From: Agaribacterium sp. ZY112
GTDB lineage: Bacteria; Pseudomonadota; Gammaproteobacteria; Pseudomonadales; Cellvibrionaceae
Assembly: GCF_041346925.1 (NCBI RefSeq)
Contig: NZ_CP166840.1
Coordinates: 1,860,001-1,924,000, forward strand
Reading direction: 5' to 3'
Length of the DNA: 64,000 nt
Under the pieces are notes generated by a model, which made no database searches, was not told the origin of the DNA, and worked only from the letters and a program-made list of their open reading frames with translations. This document shows, in pieces, positions 44,242 through 54,303 of this stretch; the stretch's first letter is position 1; every line of letters starts with the position of its first letter. The position numbers were made by a program, and so were the translations under genes.

Positions 44242-44322
44242 TAAACCAAGGTTTGATCGCACTATAAAATCTTATCTAGGGCATATTGAGAGCGCATTCA
44301 CAGGCCTTGGTTTAAGCCTGTG
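44242..44322. promoter_or_regulatory. Interlocked inverted repeats upstream of DUF2066
   Basis: TTAAACCAAGG (44242-44252) is the exact complement of CCTTGGTTTAA (44305-44315). The second copy also overlaps the loop of a local hairpin CACAGGC/GCCTGTG (44299-44305 and 44316-44322). TATAAA at 44264-44269 lies between them and may be a -10 box. This could be an operator pair or an RNA switch; neither is shown. Confidence 0.45.
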
Positions 44323-44338
44323 CGCACTAGCTGTTACA

Positions 44339-45475
44339 ATGCGCCTTGTTGTTATTGCTCAATGGAAGAACGAATTGAACACCTATCGTAATCTAATTTT
44401 GTGCTTGCTTTGCTTGTTAGCCCTAACGCCATCTCTACGGGCTGCGGATTCAAGTGCTCGCTATTTTGAGCGCCAGCTCCCTGTTTCAAGCCAAGCAGTG
44501 AAGGAGCGGCAGGCCGCTGCTACTCACGCTTTAATGGATGTGTTAGTGAGAATCAGTGGTACGGAAGATGTCCGTACTAACGAACAGCTGTTGGCAAAAA
44601 GTAAGAATGCATTGAGCTACGTTGAGCAATTTAGCTACCAGCAACCCTCTATAGAAAGCGAGCAGAGCGATGCCTTTGAGCTCAAGCTCAGCTTTGCTCC
44701 GTCATCTGTGCGCGCCTTGTTAGCTGATGCGCAAATGCCTTTTTGGCCGGTCAGTCGCCCTAGTGTATTGCTGTGGTTAGTGGAAGATAGTGCCGAGTAT
44801 GGCCGTCAAGTGCTTATGGCTGATGAGCCAGGCTCTGAATGGGCGCAGAGCTTAGAGTTGGCATCCTTATACCGGGGCCTGCCTTTAAGCTTTCCATTAT
44901 TAGATTTTCAGGATCAAGTTGCGTTAAGTGTTGGTCAATTATGGGCTCTTGATGAGCAGGCTATTCTGACCGCTTCTGCTCGCTATGATGCCCAGCTTGT
45001 TTTGGTTGGTAAATTAACTAGGACCAGCAATGGCGCCATACTCAGTAGTTGGGAGTTTTTCCATCAAGATCACTCTCAAGTGTATGATGCGCGATCGGAA
45101 GATATTGATGCAGCTATGCGTTCGGGTATTGGCCCGGTAGCGGATTATCTTGCGTCACAATTTTCGTTAAACCTTGATACCGAAGATTATTTTAATGTGG
45201 AGATTGATGGTGTCTCATCCTATCGTGATTACCGCGCTGTCATGTCTGTATTTGAAGCCTTAGAAGCGGTATCAGAAGTTAGGGTGCAGAGCCTGGATCA
45301 GCAGCTCTTAAGATTGAGTTTGGTGTCTGAGGCAAGCCGCGAACAGTTACTTGGCACCTTGGCCATGGAGCGCTCTCTTGAAGAGCAAAGTGCTGATTTA
45401 CAAGAGCCAGCTTTCGATTTTACGCCGGGCTCGACTCTCGGCTCCAATGCTATTCGTTATCACTGGCAGCCGTAA
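44339..45475 (+). CDS. DUF2066 family exported protein
   Basis: A 378-residue protein with an N-terminal hydrophobic signal (LILCLLCLLALTPSLRA) and a DUF2066 domain containing HALMDVLVRISGTEDVRTNEQL, YVEQFSYQ and LLVWLVEDS-like WLVEDSAEYGRQVLMAD. The family is periplasmic, of unknown function, and regularly placed between purM and hda in gammaproteobacteria, as here. The hda ATG begins one base after its stop, so they are co-translated. Confidence 0.88.
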   Translation: MRLVVIAQWKNELNTYRNLILCLLCLLALTPSLRAADSSARYFERQLPVSSQAVKERQAAATHALMDVLVRISGTEDVRTNEQLLAKSKNALSYVEQFSYQQPSIESEQSDAFELKLSFAPSSVRALLADAQMPFWPVSRPSVLLWLVEDSAEYGRQVLMADEPGSEWAQSLELASLYRGLPLSFPLLDFQDQVALSVGQLWALDEQAILTASARYDAQLVLVGKLTRTSNGAILSSWEFFHQDHSQVYDARSEDIDAAMRSGIGPVADYLASQFSLNLDTEDYFNVEIDGVSSYRDYRAVMSVFEALEAVSEVRVQSLDQQLLRLSLVSEASREQLLGTLAMERSLEEQSADLQEPAFDFTPGSTLGSNAIRYHWQP

Positions 45476-45476
45476 T

Positions 45477-46190
45477 ATGCAGCAGGGGACACCACGCCAG
45501 TTGAGTCTGGCCGTTGGCCTATTTGATGAGGCCTATTTCAGTAATTTTTGCTTAAGTGATGATAATCGTCAGGTTGTAGCAGCATTAACAATGTTGTCTG
45601 AGGGGCAGCAACAAGGGCATATTCTGTTGTGGGGCGCGCAAGGCGCCGGCTTGACGCATCTGCTGCAGGCAAGTTGTCACCATGCGGTAGAACACGGTTT
45701 AAGCCATCAATATTTGCCATTGGCTGAGCTGTGTAACTTGAGCCCAGAGCTTGTTGTCGACGGTTTAGAGCAGCAGCAGCTAGTCTGCATCGATGGTTTA
45801 GAGCATATTGCCGGTAATGCTCGCTGGGAGCAGGCGCTTTTTCATTTGTTTAATCGTATTCGTGATATGGGCCACAGTACTCTGATGAGTTCTCATAGCA
45901 GCCCTCAAGAGCTAGGTATTGCCTTGCCTGACTTAGCCTCTCGCTTAAAAAGCGGCCTAACGTTTAAGGTTCACAGCCTTAGCGATGAGGGCAAGGTACA
46001 GGCTTTGCGTGAGCGTGCTCAGCACCGAGGTATGGATTTAAGCAGCGATGTGGCGGCTTATATTCTTAGCCACAGTGACAGAGATCCACGAGCCTTGTTT
46101 GCATTATTGGATCGTTTAGACCGCTTATCACTAGAGCAGCAGCGCAAGCTGACCATTCCTTTTGTAAAAGGGGTACTTGAGCAAAACTAG
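45477..46190 (+). CDS. hda: DnaA regulatory inactivator Hda
   Basis: The 237-residue protein is a DnaA-like AAA+ domain without the DNA-binding domain. The N-terminal QQGTPRQLSLAVGLFDEAYF holds a clamp-binding motif (QLSLAV, close to QL[SP]LPL). WGAQGAGLTHLLQA is the P-loop (G-A-G-L-T where GKT/S is usual, a normal Hda variation), and LICIDGLEHIAG-like VCIDGLEHIAG is Walker B. With the sliding clamp it stimulates ATP hydrolysis by DnaA to prevent re-initiation. The ATG at 45477 fits the family start. Confidence 0.95.
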   Translation: MQQGTPRQLSLAVGLFDEAYFSNFCLSDDNRQVVAALTMLSEGQQQGHILLWGAQGAGLTHLLQASCHHAVEHGLSHQYLPLAELCNLSPELVVDGLEQQQLVCIDGLEHIAGNARWEQALFHLFNRIRDMGHSTLMSSHSSPQELGIALPDLASRLKSGLTFKVHSLSDEGKVQALRERAQHRGMDLSSDVAAYILSHSDRDPRALFALLDRLDRLSLEQQRKLTIPFVKGVLEQN

Positions 46191-46295
46191 TACGCTCTTT
46201 GGCTCTGATTGTTCTACTCTTTAAGTTGTTTGTTTCAGTGGATGAAGGGTATGAAAGCGGGCCAACGTCACGGCTATTATTGCAAGGAGCTAGTC

Positions 46296-46430
46296 ATGCT
46301 TTCTTTGCCTGTCGGCCGTTGTTTGCTCGGCTTTACTCGTTTTGTTTTCCCTCCTGTATTTAGTCTTTTCTCTCGCTGTTGTGGGCGCTTAAAAAGCGAT
46401 TTTTGGCTTTCTCCTAGGGGGCTTAGGTGA
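46296..46430 (+). CDS. Possible 44-residue upstream ORF of the hybrid kinase
   Basis: An ATG with a strong AAGGAG site seven bases upstream opens a 44-codon frame (MLSLPVGRCLLGFTRFVFPP, with Cys-Cys further on and a basic tail). Its TGA overlaps the GTG start of the kinase gene (GTGA). It could be a translational-coupling leader peptide or a small membrane protein. No homologue is recognised; the signal rests only on the ribosome site and the overlap. Confidence 0.35.
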   Translation: MLSLPVGRCLLGFTRFVFPPVFSLFSRCCGRLKSDFWLSPRGLR

Positions 46431-49336
46431 AGCCTGTCAGTATCCAGAGAACCATACATCACTCTATAAATTTAAAGTTAGCCTTGCCTGTTATCGGAGC
46501 AAGCTTTGTCTTGTGTTTGGTTGTGCTTGGTTTTGTACTGATTTCGAGTGAACGGCAATCTCAGTTGTTTGGCCGTGAAGACGCCCGTCTTTTGGTTAAC
46601 TCTCTAAGTTTGATCAGTGAGGTGGATGCAACAGAGCAAGGTCTTAGGCAGGCGGTGAATAGCCTAAAAACAGAAAAAAACGTAAAGGCATTGGTGGTTG
46701 TCAATATGGAAACCGAAAGTGTCATTGCCAGTCTTGATCTTGCAGAGCAAGGGCTGCCTTATAGCGAATTGCGTCAAGGCATGATCCAAAACTTAAGTCG
46801 CGCGTATTTGTCGTCTACTCAGCGCCATGAATACAGTTGGATGGTTAAGAAACGCTTTCACCTGATCCGACAAATTCAGCTATTAGATAGCGAAACGTTT
46901 AGCTATCAGCCCTATATTATTTTTATCGATTTGGATTTGAGCTCGTTGATGCTCGAAATTCGAAATCAGAACTTAACCTTGGCAATGATACTGATTGGCG
47001 GTCTCGCGTTGGTCGGCTTGGCGCTTTTTACTACTCAGTCCAATGTGGTAATTAAACCGATCAATATTATTGTTGAGGCGTTAAAAAGAGGGCATGAATT
47101 TAGTTTGATTCGCAATGTAGGCCGAGATGAAATCGGTGTGTTAGCGCAAGCATATAATCATTTCACTCTAAGCAGTCGGGCCAGAGAAGAAACACTACGT
47201 TTAAAAACTATTGAGCTTGAACACGCGATTCAAGTTGCTGACGAGGCAAGCAAGGCTAAGTCAGAATTTTTAGCAAGCATGAGTCATGAAATTCGCACGC
47301 CAATGAATGGGGTGCTTGGTATGCTCAGCTTGCTTGAAAATGGTGACTTCAGTGTTGATCAGCAGCATAAATTTAGCTTGGCTAAATCCAGTGCTGAATC
47401 CTTATTGACCTTAATAAATGACATTCTCGATTTTTCAAAAATAGAGGCCGGTAAGCTCGAGCTTGATCCTATCGATTTTAATTTGAGTGCGATGCTTGGT
47501 GATTTAAGCGAAGTGATGGCTCTTCGTGCAGAAGAGAAAGGTCTGGAGCTTAATCTGGATTTAGTTGGGGTTGAGCAAGCTTTGGTTTATGCCGATGTCG
47601 GGCGTATTAGGCAGGTTTTTACCAACCTTGTTGGCAATGCGGTTAAGTTTACCGATCAGGGCTCTATTTGCATTTCTGTTAAAACCCTCGAGCAACAAGA
47701 TGGTTCTTTATTGTTAGATGCTCGAATTATTGATACTGGCATCGGTATTCCTATCGATAAACAAGCGCAGCTATTTGAGGCTTTTACACAAGAAGATGCT
47801 TCAACAACGAGAAAATATGGCGGCACTGGTTTAGGTTTGGCCATTAGTCGGCTGTTATGTGAATTAATGGGCGGCAGTATTGTTTTACAGAGCGCACCTG
47901 GTAAAGGAAGCACTTTTCGCTTTAGATTAAAGCTTGAAGTATCAAAGCAAGAGCAGACATCGCAGCTTAAACCTCGAGGTTTTGTTAATAAACTCAAAAT
48001 ACTGTTATTAAGTCAAAGTGAGCAGCGCAGTAGTATCGTTTTACGTCAGTTACGTGAGTGGCAAATAGAATGCCTGGGTCTTGAAAATGCGGAGCAAGCC
48101 TTAGAGCAATTGGGCTTATGGACGGCAGTCCCTGTAGTCAATTCAGCAATTAATCCAGAGCATGATACTCACCACGTTGCTGTTTTAATTGATAACACGT
48201 GTGGGGAACAGTTGCAGCATCATTTTTCAGAACTGCTTAATCAAGCATTGCCAGATAATGAAATACAACTGATTTTAATGAGAGCAATTAGCGAGCAACC
48301 TGACGAGTTGGCTTATCTTCGTCGCGGCTATTTTCATAGTTTTCCCACGCCTGTTACCAAGCAAGATTTAATCTCCAGTATTGAATTATTAAATGGCAGC
48401 AAGCGACGTTTTCAATGCATTGATAATAAAGGTAATGAGGTGTCACCTTATTCTATGTGGTTATCAGAGCATGGAACCAAGCAAAAGTTACTGCTGGTAG
48501 AGGATAATTTGATTAACCAAGAAGTAGCTATGGGCTTGTTGGAGGGGTTAAAGTTTGATGTCGAATGTGTAAATAATGGTTTAGAAGCCTTGGCGTTATT
48601 AAATCAGCCCGAGCGAGAGCCCTTTACTTTAATTTTGATGGATTGCCAGATGCCGGAAATGGACGGCTTTGAATGTACTGAGCAAATTCGTCAAGGTGCG
48701 GCGGGAGAGCACTATAAAGGTATTCCCATTGTGGCTCTAACGGCCAATGCAATGCAGGGGGATAGAGAGCTCTGTATTGAGCGGGGCATGAATGACTACT
48801 TAAGCAAGCCTATTAGTTCAGCGGAATTAGCACGATGCTTATATCGTTGGATGAATGTGGAAGAATCTGAACCTTCATTGGAGCCGTGTTTAGCTCCAGC
48901 CAATGCCGATCAGCAAGCTTTTAGTGATGTCCAAAATGATGATGTAGGCACTGTTAGCAAACATATAGCAGATAAGCCTGCCCTTGAGGACTGGCACCAA
49001 GCTTCTGCATTAGAGCGTGCACAAAATAAACCGGAGCGTCTTGCTCGATTGGCTCAACGTTTTTTAGATGACATGCCCAATGTTGTAGAGTTAGTCATTG
49101 ATGCCGCCAAAATGAATAACTGGATTGAGGCAAAGGAGCACGCTCACGCACTTAAAGGCGTAGCGGCCAATATGAGTGCATTACAACTGCGAGAACTGGC
49201 GTATAAGGCTGAGTGCGCAGCAGGTGAGCAGCACTCAGAGAGCTTATTAAATGCGGCCTTGCAGTGTGATTTGGCAATGCAGAGGCTTAGCCCCTTGCTT
49301 GAGTCCTATATTGCTGGGTTGTCATCTTCAACTTGA
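46427..49336 (+). CDS. BarA/GacS-like hybrid sensor histidine kinase (HK-REC-REC-Hpt)
   Basis: The 969-residue kinase has two membrane helices (about 18-40 and 185-207) around a periplasmic domain of about 145 residues. HAMP and a coiled coil come next, then HisKA with His287 in MSHEIRTPMNGVLGML and HATPase_c with FTNLVGNAVKFTDQG, DTGIGIP and GGTGLGLAIS. A degenerate receiver (about 520-640, lacking the usual acidic pair), a normal receiver with Asp739 in ILMDCQMPEMDGFE, and an Hpt domain with His907 in HAHALKG follow. This layout matches BarA/GacS, which drives the UvrY/GacA-Rsm/Csr pathway. The GTG start overlaps a small upstream ORF. No GacA is nearby. Confidence 0.93.
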   Translation: MKPVSIQRTIHHSINLKLALPVIGASFVLCLVVLGFVLISSERQSQLFGREDARLLVNSLSLISEVDATEQGLRQAVNSLKTEKNVKALVVVNMETESVIASLDLAEQGLPYSELRQGMIQNLSRAYLSSTQRHEYSWMVKKRFHLIRQIQLLDSETFSYQPYIIFIDLDLSSLMLEIRNQNLTLAMILIGGLALVGLALFTTQSNVVIKPINIIVEALKRGHEFSLIRNVGRDEIGVLAQAYNHFTLSSRAREETLRLKTIELEHAIQVADEASKAKSEFLASMSHEIRTPMNGVLGMLSLLENGDFSVDQQHKFSLAKSSAESLLTLINDILDFSKIEAGKLELDPIDFNLSAMLGDLSEVMALRAEEKGLELNLDLVGVEQALVYADVGRIRQVFTNLVGNAVKFTDQGSICISVKTLEQQDGSLLLDARIIDTGIGIPIDKQAQLFEAFTQEDASTTRKYGGTGLGLAISRLLCELMGGSIVLQSAPGKGSTFRFRLKLEVSKQEQTSQLKPRGFVNKLKILLLSQSEQRSSIVLRQLREWQIECLGLENAEQALEQLGLWTAVPVVNSAINPEHDTHHVAVLIDNTCGEQLQHHFSELLNQALPDNEIQLILMRAISEQPDELAYLRRGYFHSFPTPVTKQDLISSIELLNGSKRRFQCIDNKGNEVSPYSMWLSEHGTKQKLLLVEDNLINQEVAMGLLEGLKFDVECVNNGLEALALLNQPEREPFTLILMDCQMPEMDGFECTEQIRQGAAGEHYKGIPIVALTANAMQGDRELCIERGMNDYLSKPISSAELARCLYRWMNVEESEPSLEPCLAPANADQQAFSDVQNDDVGTVSKHIADKPALEDWHQASALERAQNKPERLARLAQRFLDDMPNVVELVIDAAKMNNWIEAKEHAHALKGVAANMSALQLRELAYKAECAAGEQHSESLLNAALQCDLAMQRLSPLLESYIAGLSSST

Positions 49337-49582
49337 TGCTTATTTGTACTGCTCTGCTTGAGTATAAGCTTGGTATTTGATTTAGCATGACGTCTCGTTT
49401 GTTCTTTAAATTCGTTCTGGTTAAAAAGTGTTCAGTCTGCCGCTTTACCGTGAGCGATAGCTGCTATTTTGTGTACTGGCGCTACCATTTCTTATTCTAT
49501 TAATGAGGATGCTATTCAGTGTCGCTTTGCTTAGTTATACTCCGTCGTCTTCACCTTTTTGAAGCACAACTGGAATATAACT

Positions 49583-50323
49583 ATGAAAAAAACACTTTTA
49601 GTACTAGCCGCTGCTTCAAGCATGGCGCTAGTCGGATGTAATAAGGAAGCTGAGAAAACCGAAGTTACACTAGATAGCTTGGAACAGAAGGTGAGCTACT
49701 CAATCGGTGTAAACTTAGCTCAAAACATTAATGTTGATCAATTTGCTTTTGATACAGATGCATTTGCAATGGCTGTTGAAGATGTAAAAGCAGGTAAAGA
49801 TCCTCAGTTGTCCATGGAAGAAATGATGGCAACTATGCAGACCTTCTCGACCTTGCAGCGTGAATTGGCAATGGAAAAGCAGAAGAAAGCGGCAGAAGAA
49901 AACATTGCTGCAAGCAAAACGTTTCTAGCTGAAAAAGAAGCAGAAGAAGGCGTAGTTAAAACTGAAAGTGGCCTAATGTATAAAGTGCTTGTTGAAGGTA
50001 CTGGCCCTATCCCAACTGCTGACGATACTGTCGTTGCTCACTACCGTGGTACTTTGCTTGATGGTACTGAGTTCGATAGCTCATACAGCCGTGGTCAGCC
50101 AGCGACTTTTGGTGTTAGTAACTTGATCCCTGGTTGGATCGAAGCTCTACAACTTATGCCTGTTGGCTCTAAGTGGGAGCTTTACATTCCTGGCGACCTT
50201 GCTTATGGCGAGCGTGGCAATGGTTCTATCCCACCAAACTCTACTCTGACATTTGAGCTTGAGTTACTTGAAATTGTTGGTGATAAAGACGAAGAAGCTG
50301 CTACTGAAGCCGCAGCTGAGTAA
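49583..50323 (+). CDS. FKBP-type peptidyl-prolyl isomerase lipoprotein (Mip/FkpA family)
   Basis: A 246-residue protein starting MKKTLLVLAAASSMALVGC, a lipoprotein signal with lipobox LVGC (Cys19). The FKBP_N helical dimerisation domain (about 30-135, with KVSYSIGVNLAQN) is followed by FKBP_C (about 140-235, with VVAHYRGTLLDGTEFDSSY, IPGWIEALQLMPVGSKWELYIP, YGERGNGSIPPNSTLTFELELL). It speeds prolyl isomerisation in the periplasm. An Ala/Glu-rich tail ends it. The ATG at 49583 begins the signal; an upstream TTG frame is not needed. Confidence 0.95.
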   Translation: MKKTLLVLAAASSMALVGCNKEAEKTEVTLDSLEQKVSYSIGVNLAQNINVDQFAFDTDAFAMAVEDVKAGKDPQLSMEEMMATMQTFSTLQRELAMEKQKKAAEENIAASKTFLAEKEAEEGVVKTESGLMYKVLVEGTGPIPTADDTVVAHYRGTLLDGTEFDSSYSRGQPATFGVSNLIPGWIEALQLMPVGSKWELYIPGDLAYGERGNGSIPPNSTLTFELELLEIVGDKDEEAATEAAAE

Positions 50324-50367
50324 GTCGATTGATCTGAGCTGGCCAAGAGCTAGCTCAGTTCTTAGAC

Positions 50368-51102
50368 TTAAAGCGCTTGTTTGAGCTTCTGCTCTTGCAA
50401 GCGCCAATCTGGTAAAAATCTATCCATAAATGAGTAAAACCGTTTGTTGTGGTAACGCTCCAGCAAATGAATCAGTTCGTGCACTAGCACGTATTCAACA
50501 CAGTCTTGCCCGTATTTTACTAGCTCTGTATTTAGAGTGACTTTTTGCTTGTTGATATTGCAGCTGCCCCAGCGGCTTCGCATTTTCCTATAGCTAAACG
50601 CCAGCACTTCAACACCGATTTTTTCCTGCCATAGCGGGCTTAACGTCTCTGTTAGTTCTATTAATTGTTTTTTATAAAGGCGCTGTAAGGCTTGTTCGCA
50701 TTGAGTTTGTGTTGCCTCAGTTGCCGCGTTTAGTAATAAATAAGGTTGACCTGTGGTGTCGGTCTTTAATTCAAAATGAGTTCGCTTGGCTTCTTGGCGC
50801 TGTAGAGGCCATGTTTGCCCTAAGAAGGGCACGGTTGCGCCTGTTTTGAACTGTTGTTCTATTTTTGTTTCTGGCTGAGCAAGCTGAGTTTTTTTTACTC
50901 GAAGCCAGTCGAGTTTGGAGCGAACAAAGTCGAGTATAAGGGCATCGCTAACATGGGCGGGGGCGCTTACCCTTATGAGTTCACTGTCGCGGCTTGCCCG
51001 CAAGTTAATGTTTTTAACTCGCTTGCGGCTGAGTTCAATCGTAAACTCAGCGACCGACAAGTGTTGAACTATGGGGCGGCGCAAACGAGGCATTGAGCCC
51101 AT
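50368..51102 (-). CDS. YgjP-like metallopeptidase (DUF45/SprT-like)
   Basis: This protein of up to 244 residues has the zinc motif HELIHLLERYHNKRFYSFMDR (HExxH plus downstream His) and the family block SYRKMRSRWGSCNINKQKVTLNTELVKYG. No signal peptide is visible, so it is cytoplasmic. Members have been described as metal-dependent hydrolases without a firm substrate. Its start overlaps the end of sppA by 34 bases (start ATG at 51102, or 51093), so coupling with sppA is likely. Confidence 0.9.
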   Translation of the reverse strand: MGSMPRLRRPIVQHLSVAEFTIELSRKRVKNINLRASRDSELIRVSAPAHVSDALILDFVRSKLDWLRVKKTQLAQPETKIEQQFKTGATVPFLGQTWPLQRQEAKRTHFELKTDTTGQPYLLLNAATEATQTQCEQALQRLYKKQLIELTETLSPLWQEKIGVEVLAFSYRKMRSRWGSCNINKQKVTLNTELVKYGQDCVEYVLVHELIHLLERYHNKRFYSFMDRFLPDWRLQEQKLKQAL

Positions 51103-52925
51103 ACATCCATAGCGTTATTGTTTTTAAGTGTTGGGCTAAGTACAGGGTGGAGCTGAGTTAGAGGCGCGCTGAACGAGCGTGCTAGATCTAAGCTTTGCTG
51201 TAAGTCTGTGCTTAACACATCAAAGGGCAGGCTTGATGCTTGCTCCATCAGGGCCTGAATAAGTTGCTCTTTGGGGCTTAGCTGTCTCTGAATCAGTTTG
51301 ACGGCATCGCCTTTGAGCTCCATTCGCTTGGCAACACTGCTAAGTAATTCATCAAGCCCGCCGAGCTCATCGACTAAACCAAGTTCTTTTGCTTGCTGCC
51401 CAGACCAAATATGGCCTTGAGCTATTTCATTAATTTGTTCTGGCGTTTGCTGGCGAGCCTCGGCAACTAGGTTAATAAACTGATGATAAATATTATCTAC
51501 GCTGCTCTGAATCAGACTTTTGGTTTGTTCCGACATGGTGCGGTCTAGATTCCACGAGCCAGAGAACGGTGTGGTGCCGACGCCGTCTGAGTGAATGCCC
51601 AAACTGTTGAGGCTGGCACTGACATTAGGTATGAGGCCAAAGACCCCAATGGAACCGGTTATGGTGCTTGGTGTCGCCCAGATCTCTTCTGCCGCGGTAC
51701 TAATCCAATAACCGCCTGAGGCAGCTATAGAGCCCATTGAGATATAAACAGGCTTGCCGCTATCACGCGTTAATTGCAACTGCTCACGTATGATTTCTGA
51801 TGCGAAGGCGGAGCCACCACCACTGTCGACCCTTAATACAAGGGCACTGACGTTGTCATCTTCACGCGCCTGGGTAATTAATTCATTAAGGCTTTCTGAA
51901 CCAATTGCGCCGCCATGTTGATGGCCTTCGACAATATTACCGGAGGCGATAATTAGGCCAATTTGTTTTTCGCTTTTTGCAGGGCTTGGCAAAGCAGGGT
52001 TGTTTAAATAAGCTTGAACATCAATAGCATTAGGTTCACCGTTATCTTTTTCACCCACCTTTTCTTTTAGTTTTTCAAGCAATTGAACTCGACTATATAC
52101 CGCATCGACTAAGCCATTTTCCATTGCGAATAACGCTGCATCACCTCGGTAATGTTCCATATGTAGATCAAGTTCTTGTGCCAGTTGATTAAGGCGGCCA
52201 CTAGGTAAGTCACGCTGCTGTTCAATAATATGAGTGTAGCGCTGCCAACTTTGATTAATCCACGTGCTTAAGTGTTCACGGCTTTCTTCGCTCATATCGT
52301 TGCGCATAAAAGGTTCAACAGCGTCTTTATATTTACCCGAACGAAAAACGTGGAATTGTAATTTTATGTTATCAGCAGCTTGCTTAAAGTAGTTACGATA
52401 AATGCCGAAGCCGTTTAGATGGATACCACCCATTGGGTGGATATAAATTTCGTCAGCGTAACTGGCGAGCAGGTAGCGCTGCTGGCTTAAGTTATTGGCG
52501 TAAGCAATGACTGGTTTACCACTGCTTTTAAATTGTTCAATGGCATGTCCAAGTTCTTCGACCTTACTCATGCCTGCTGATTGTAGCCAGTCTAGGCGTA
52601 ATACTAAGCTGGTAATTTGCGCATCGTTTTTGGCCAGTTTGATGGCTTTGATCAAGTCGCCTAGTACTGTCTCTGGTGCTTGCTCAGGTGCGCCGCCAAG
52701 CACATCCATAAGGTTGGGTTCGTAACTGCTTTGGTCAACTAAGGCGCCCGAAGGGGCAATAAATAAGGCGCTATTGTTGGGGATTTGAATCTCGGGAGCG
52801 GAACTAAACGATTCGATCACAATAAATAATATTGCCAAGCTAACTAGGCCAAGTGCGATAGATCGAATCCAGCGCAGCATGGTGGCGACAATATGAAAAA
52901 GGGTTTTAATTAAAGCCATGGTCAC
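51069..52925 (-). CDS. sppA: Signal peptide peptidase SppA, 67-kDa type
   Basis: A 618-residue protease with one N-terminal membrane helix (about 18-42) and two ClpP-like halves. The catalytic Lys lies in the first half in FRSGKYKDAVEPF and the nucleophile Ser in the second half in ISMGSIAASGGYWIS. SGGGSAFASEII and TGSIGVFG are also typical. It degrades cleaved signal peptides in the inner membrane as a tetramer. It is in a same-strand run with DUF2069, wrbA and arsC, a neighbourhood shared with pseudomonads. Confidence 0.95.
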   Translation of the reverse strand: MTMALIKTLFHIVATMLRWIRSIALGLVSLAILFIVIESFSSAPEIQIPNNSALFIAPSGALVDQSSYEPNLMDVLGGAPEQAPETVLGDLIKAIKLAKNDAQITSLVLRLDWLQSAGMSKVEELGHAIEQFKSSGKPVIAYANNLSQQRYLLASYADEIYIHPMGGIHLNGFGIYRNYFKQAADNIKLQFHVFRSGKYKDAVEPFMRNDMSEESREHLSTWINQSWQRYTHIIEQQRDLPSGRLNQLAQELDLHMEHYRGDAALFAMENGLVDAVYSRVQLLEKLKEKVGEKDNGEPNAIDVQAYLNNPALPSPAKSEKQIGLIIASGNIVEGHQHGGAIGSESLNELITQAREDDNVSALVLRVDSGGGSAFASEIIREQLQLTRDSGKPVYISMGSIAASGGYWISTAAEEIWATPSTITGSIGVFGLIPNVSASLNSLGIHSDGVGTTPFSGSWNLDRTMSEQTKSLIQSSVDNIYHQFINLVAEARQQTPEQINEIAQGHIWSGQQAKELGLVDELGGLDELLSSVAKRMELKGDAVKLIQRQLSPKEQLIQALMEQASSLPFDVLSTDLQQSLDLARSFSAPLTQLHPVLSPTLKNNNAMDVWAQCLVCAAP

Positions 52926-52943
52926 TTCCCAGTGGGTATTCGT

Positions 52944-54264
<1,321 letters not shown>

Positions 54265-54303
54265 GGTTAACACGTATCTTTGGCGTTTAGGATGGCGCTT
54301 ATT

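Noticed and set aside
46209..46295. N-terminal extension of the small frame before the hybrid kinase
   Set aside because: No ribosome site for the upstream start; the AAGGAG-preceded ATG at 46296 is the only supported start.
50334..50357. Terminator after the FKBP gene (CTGAGCT/AGCTCAG)
   Set aside because: The stem has an 11-base loop and no T run follows, so it is too weak to annotate.
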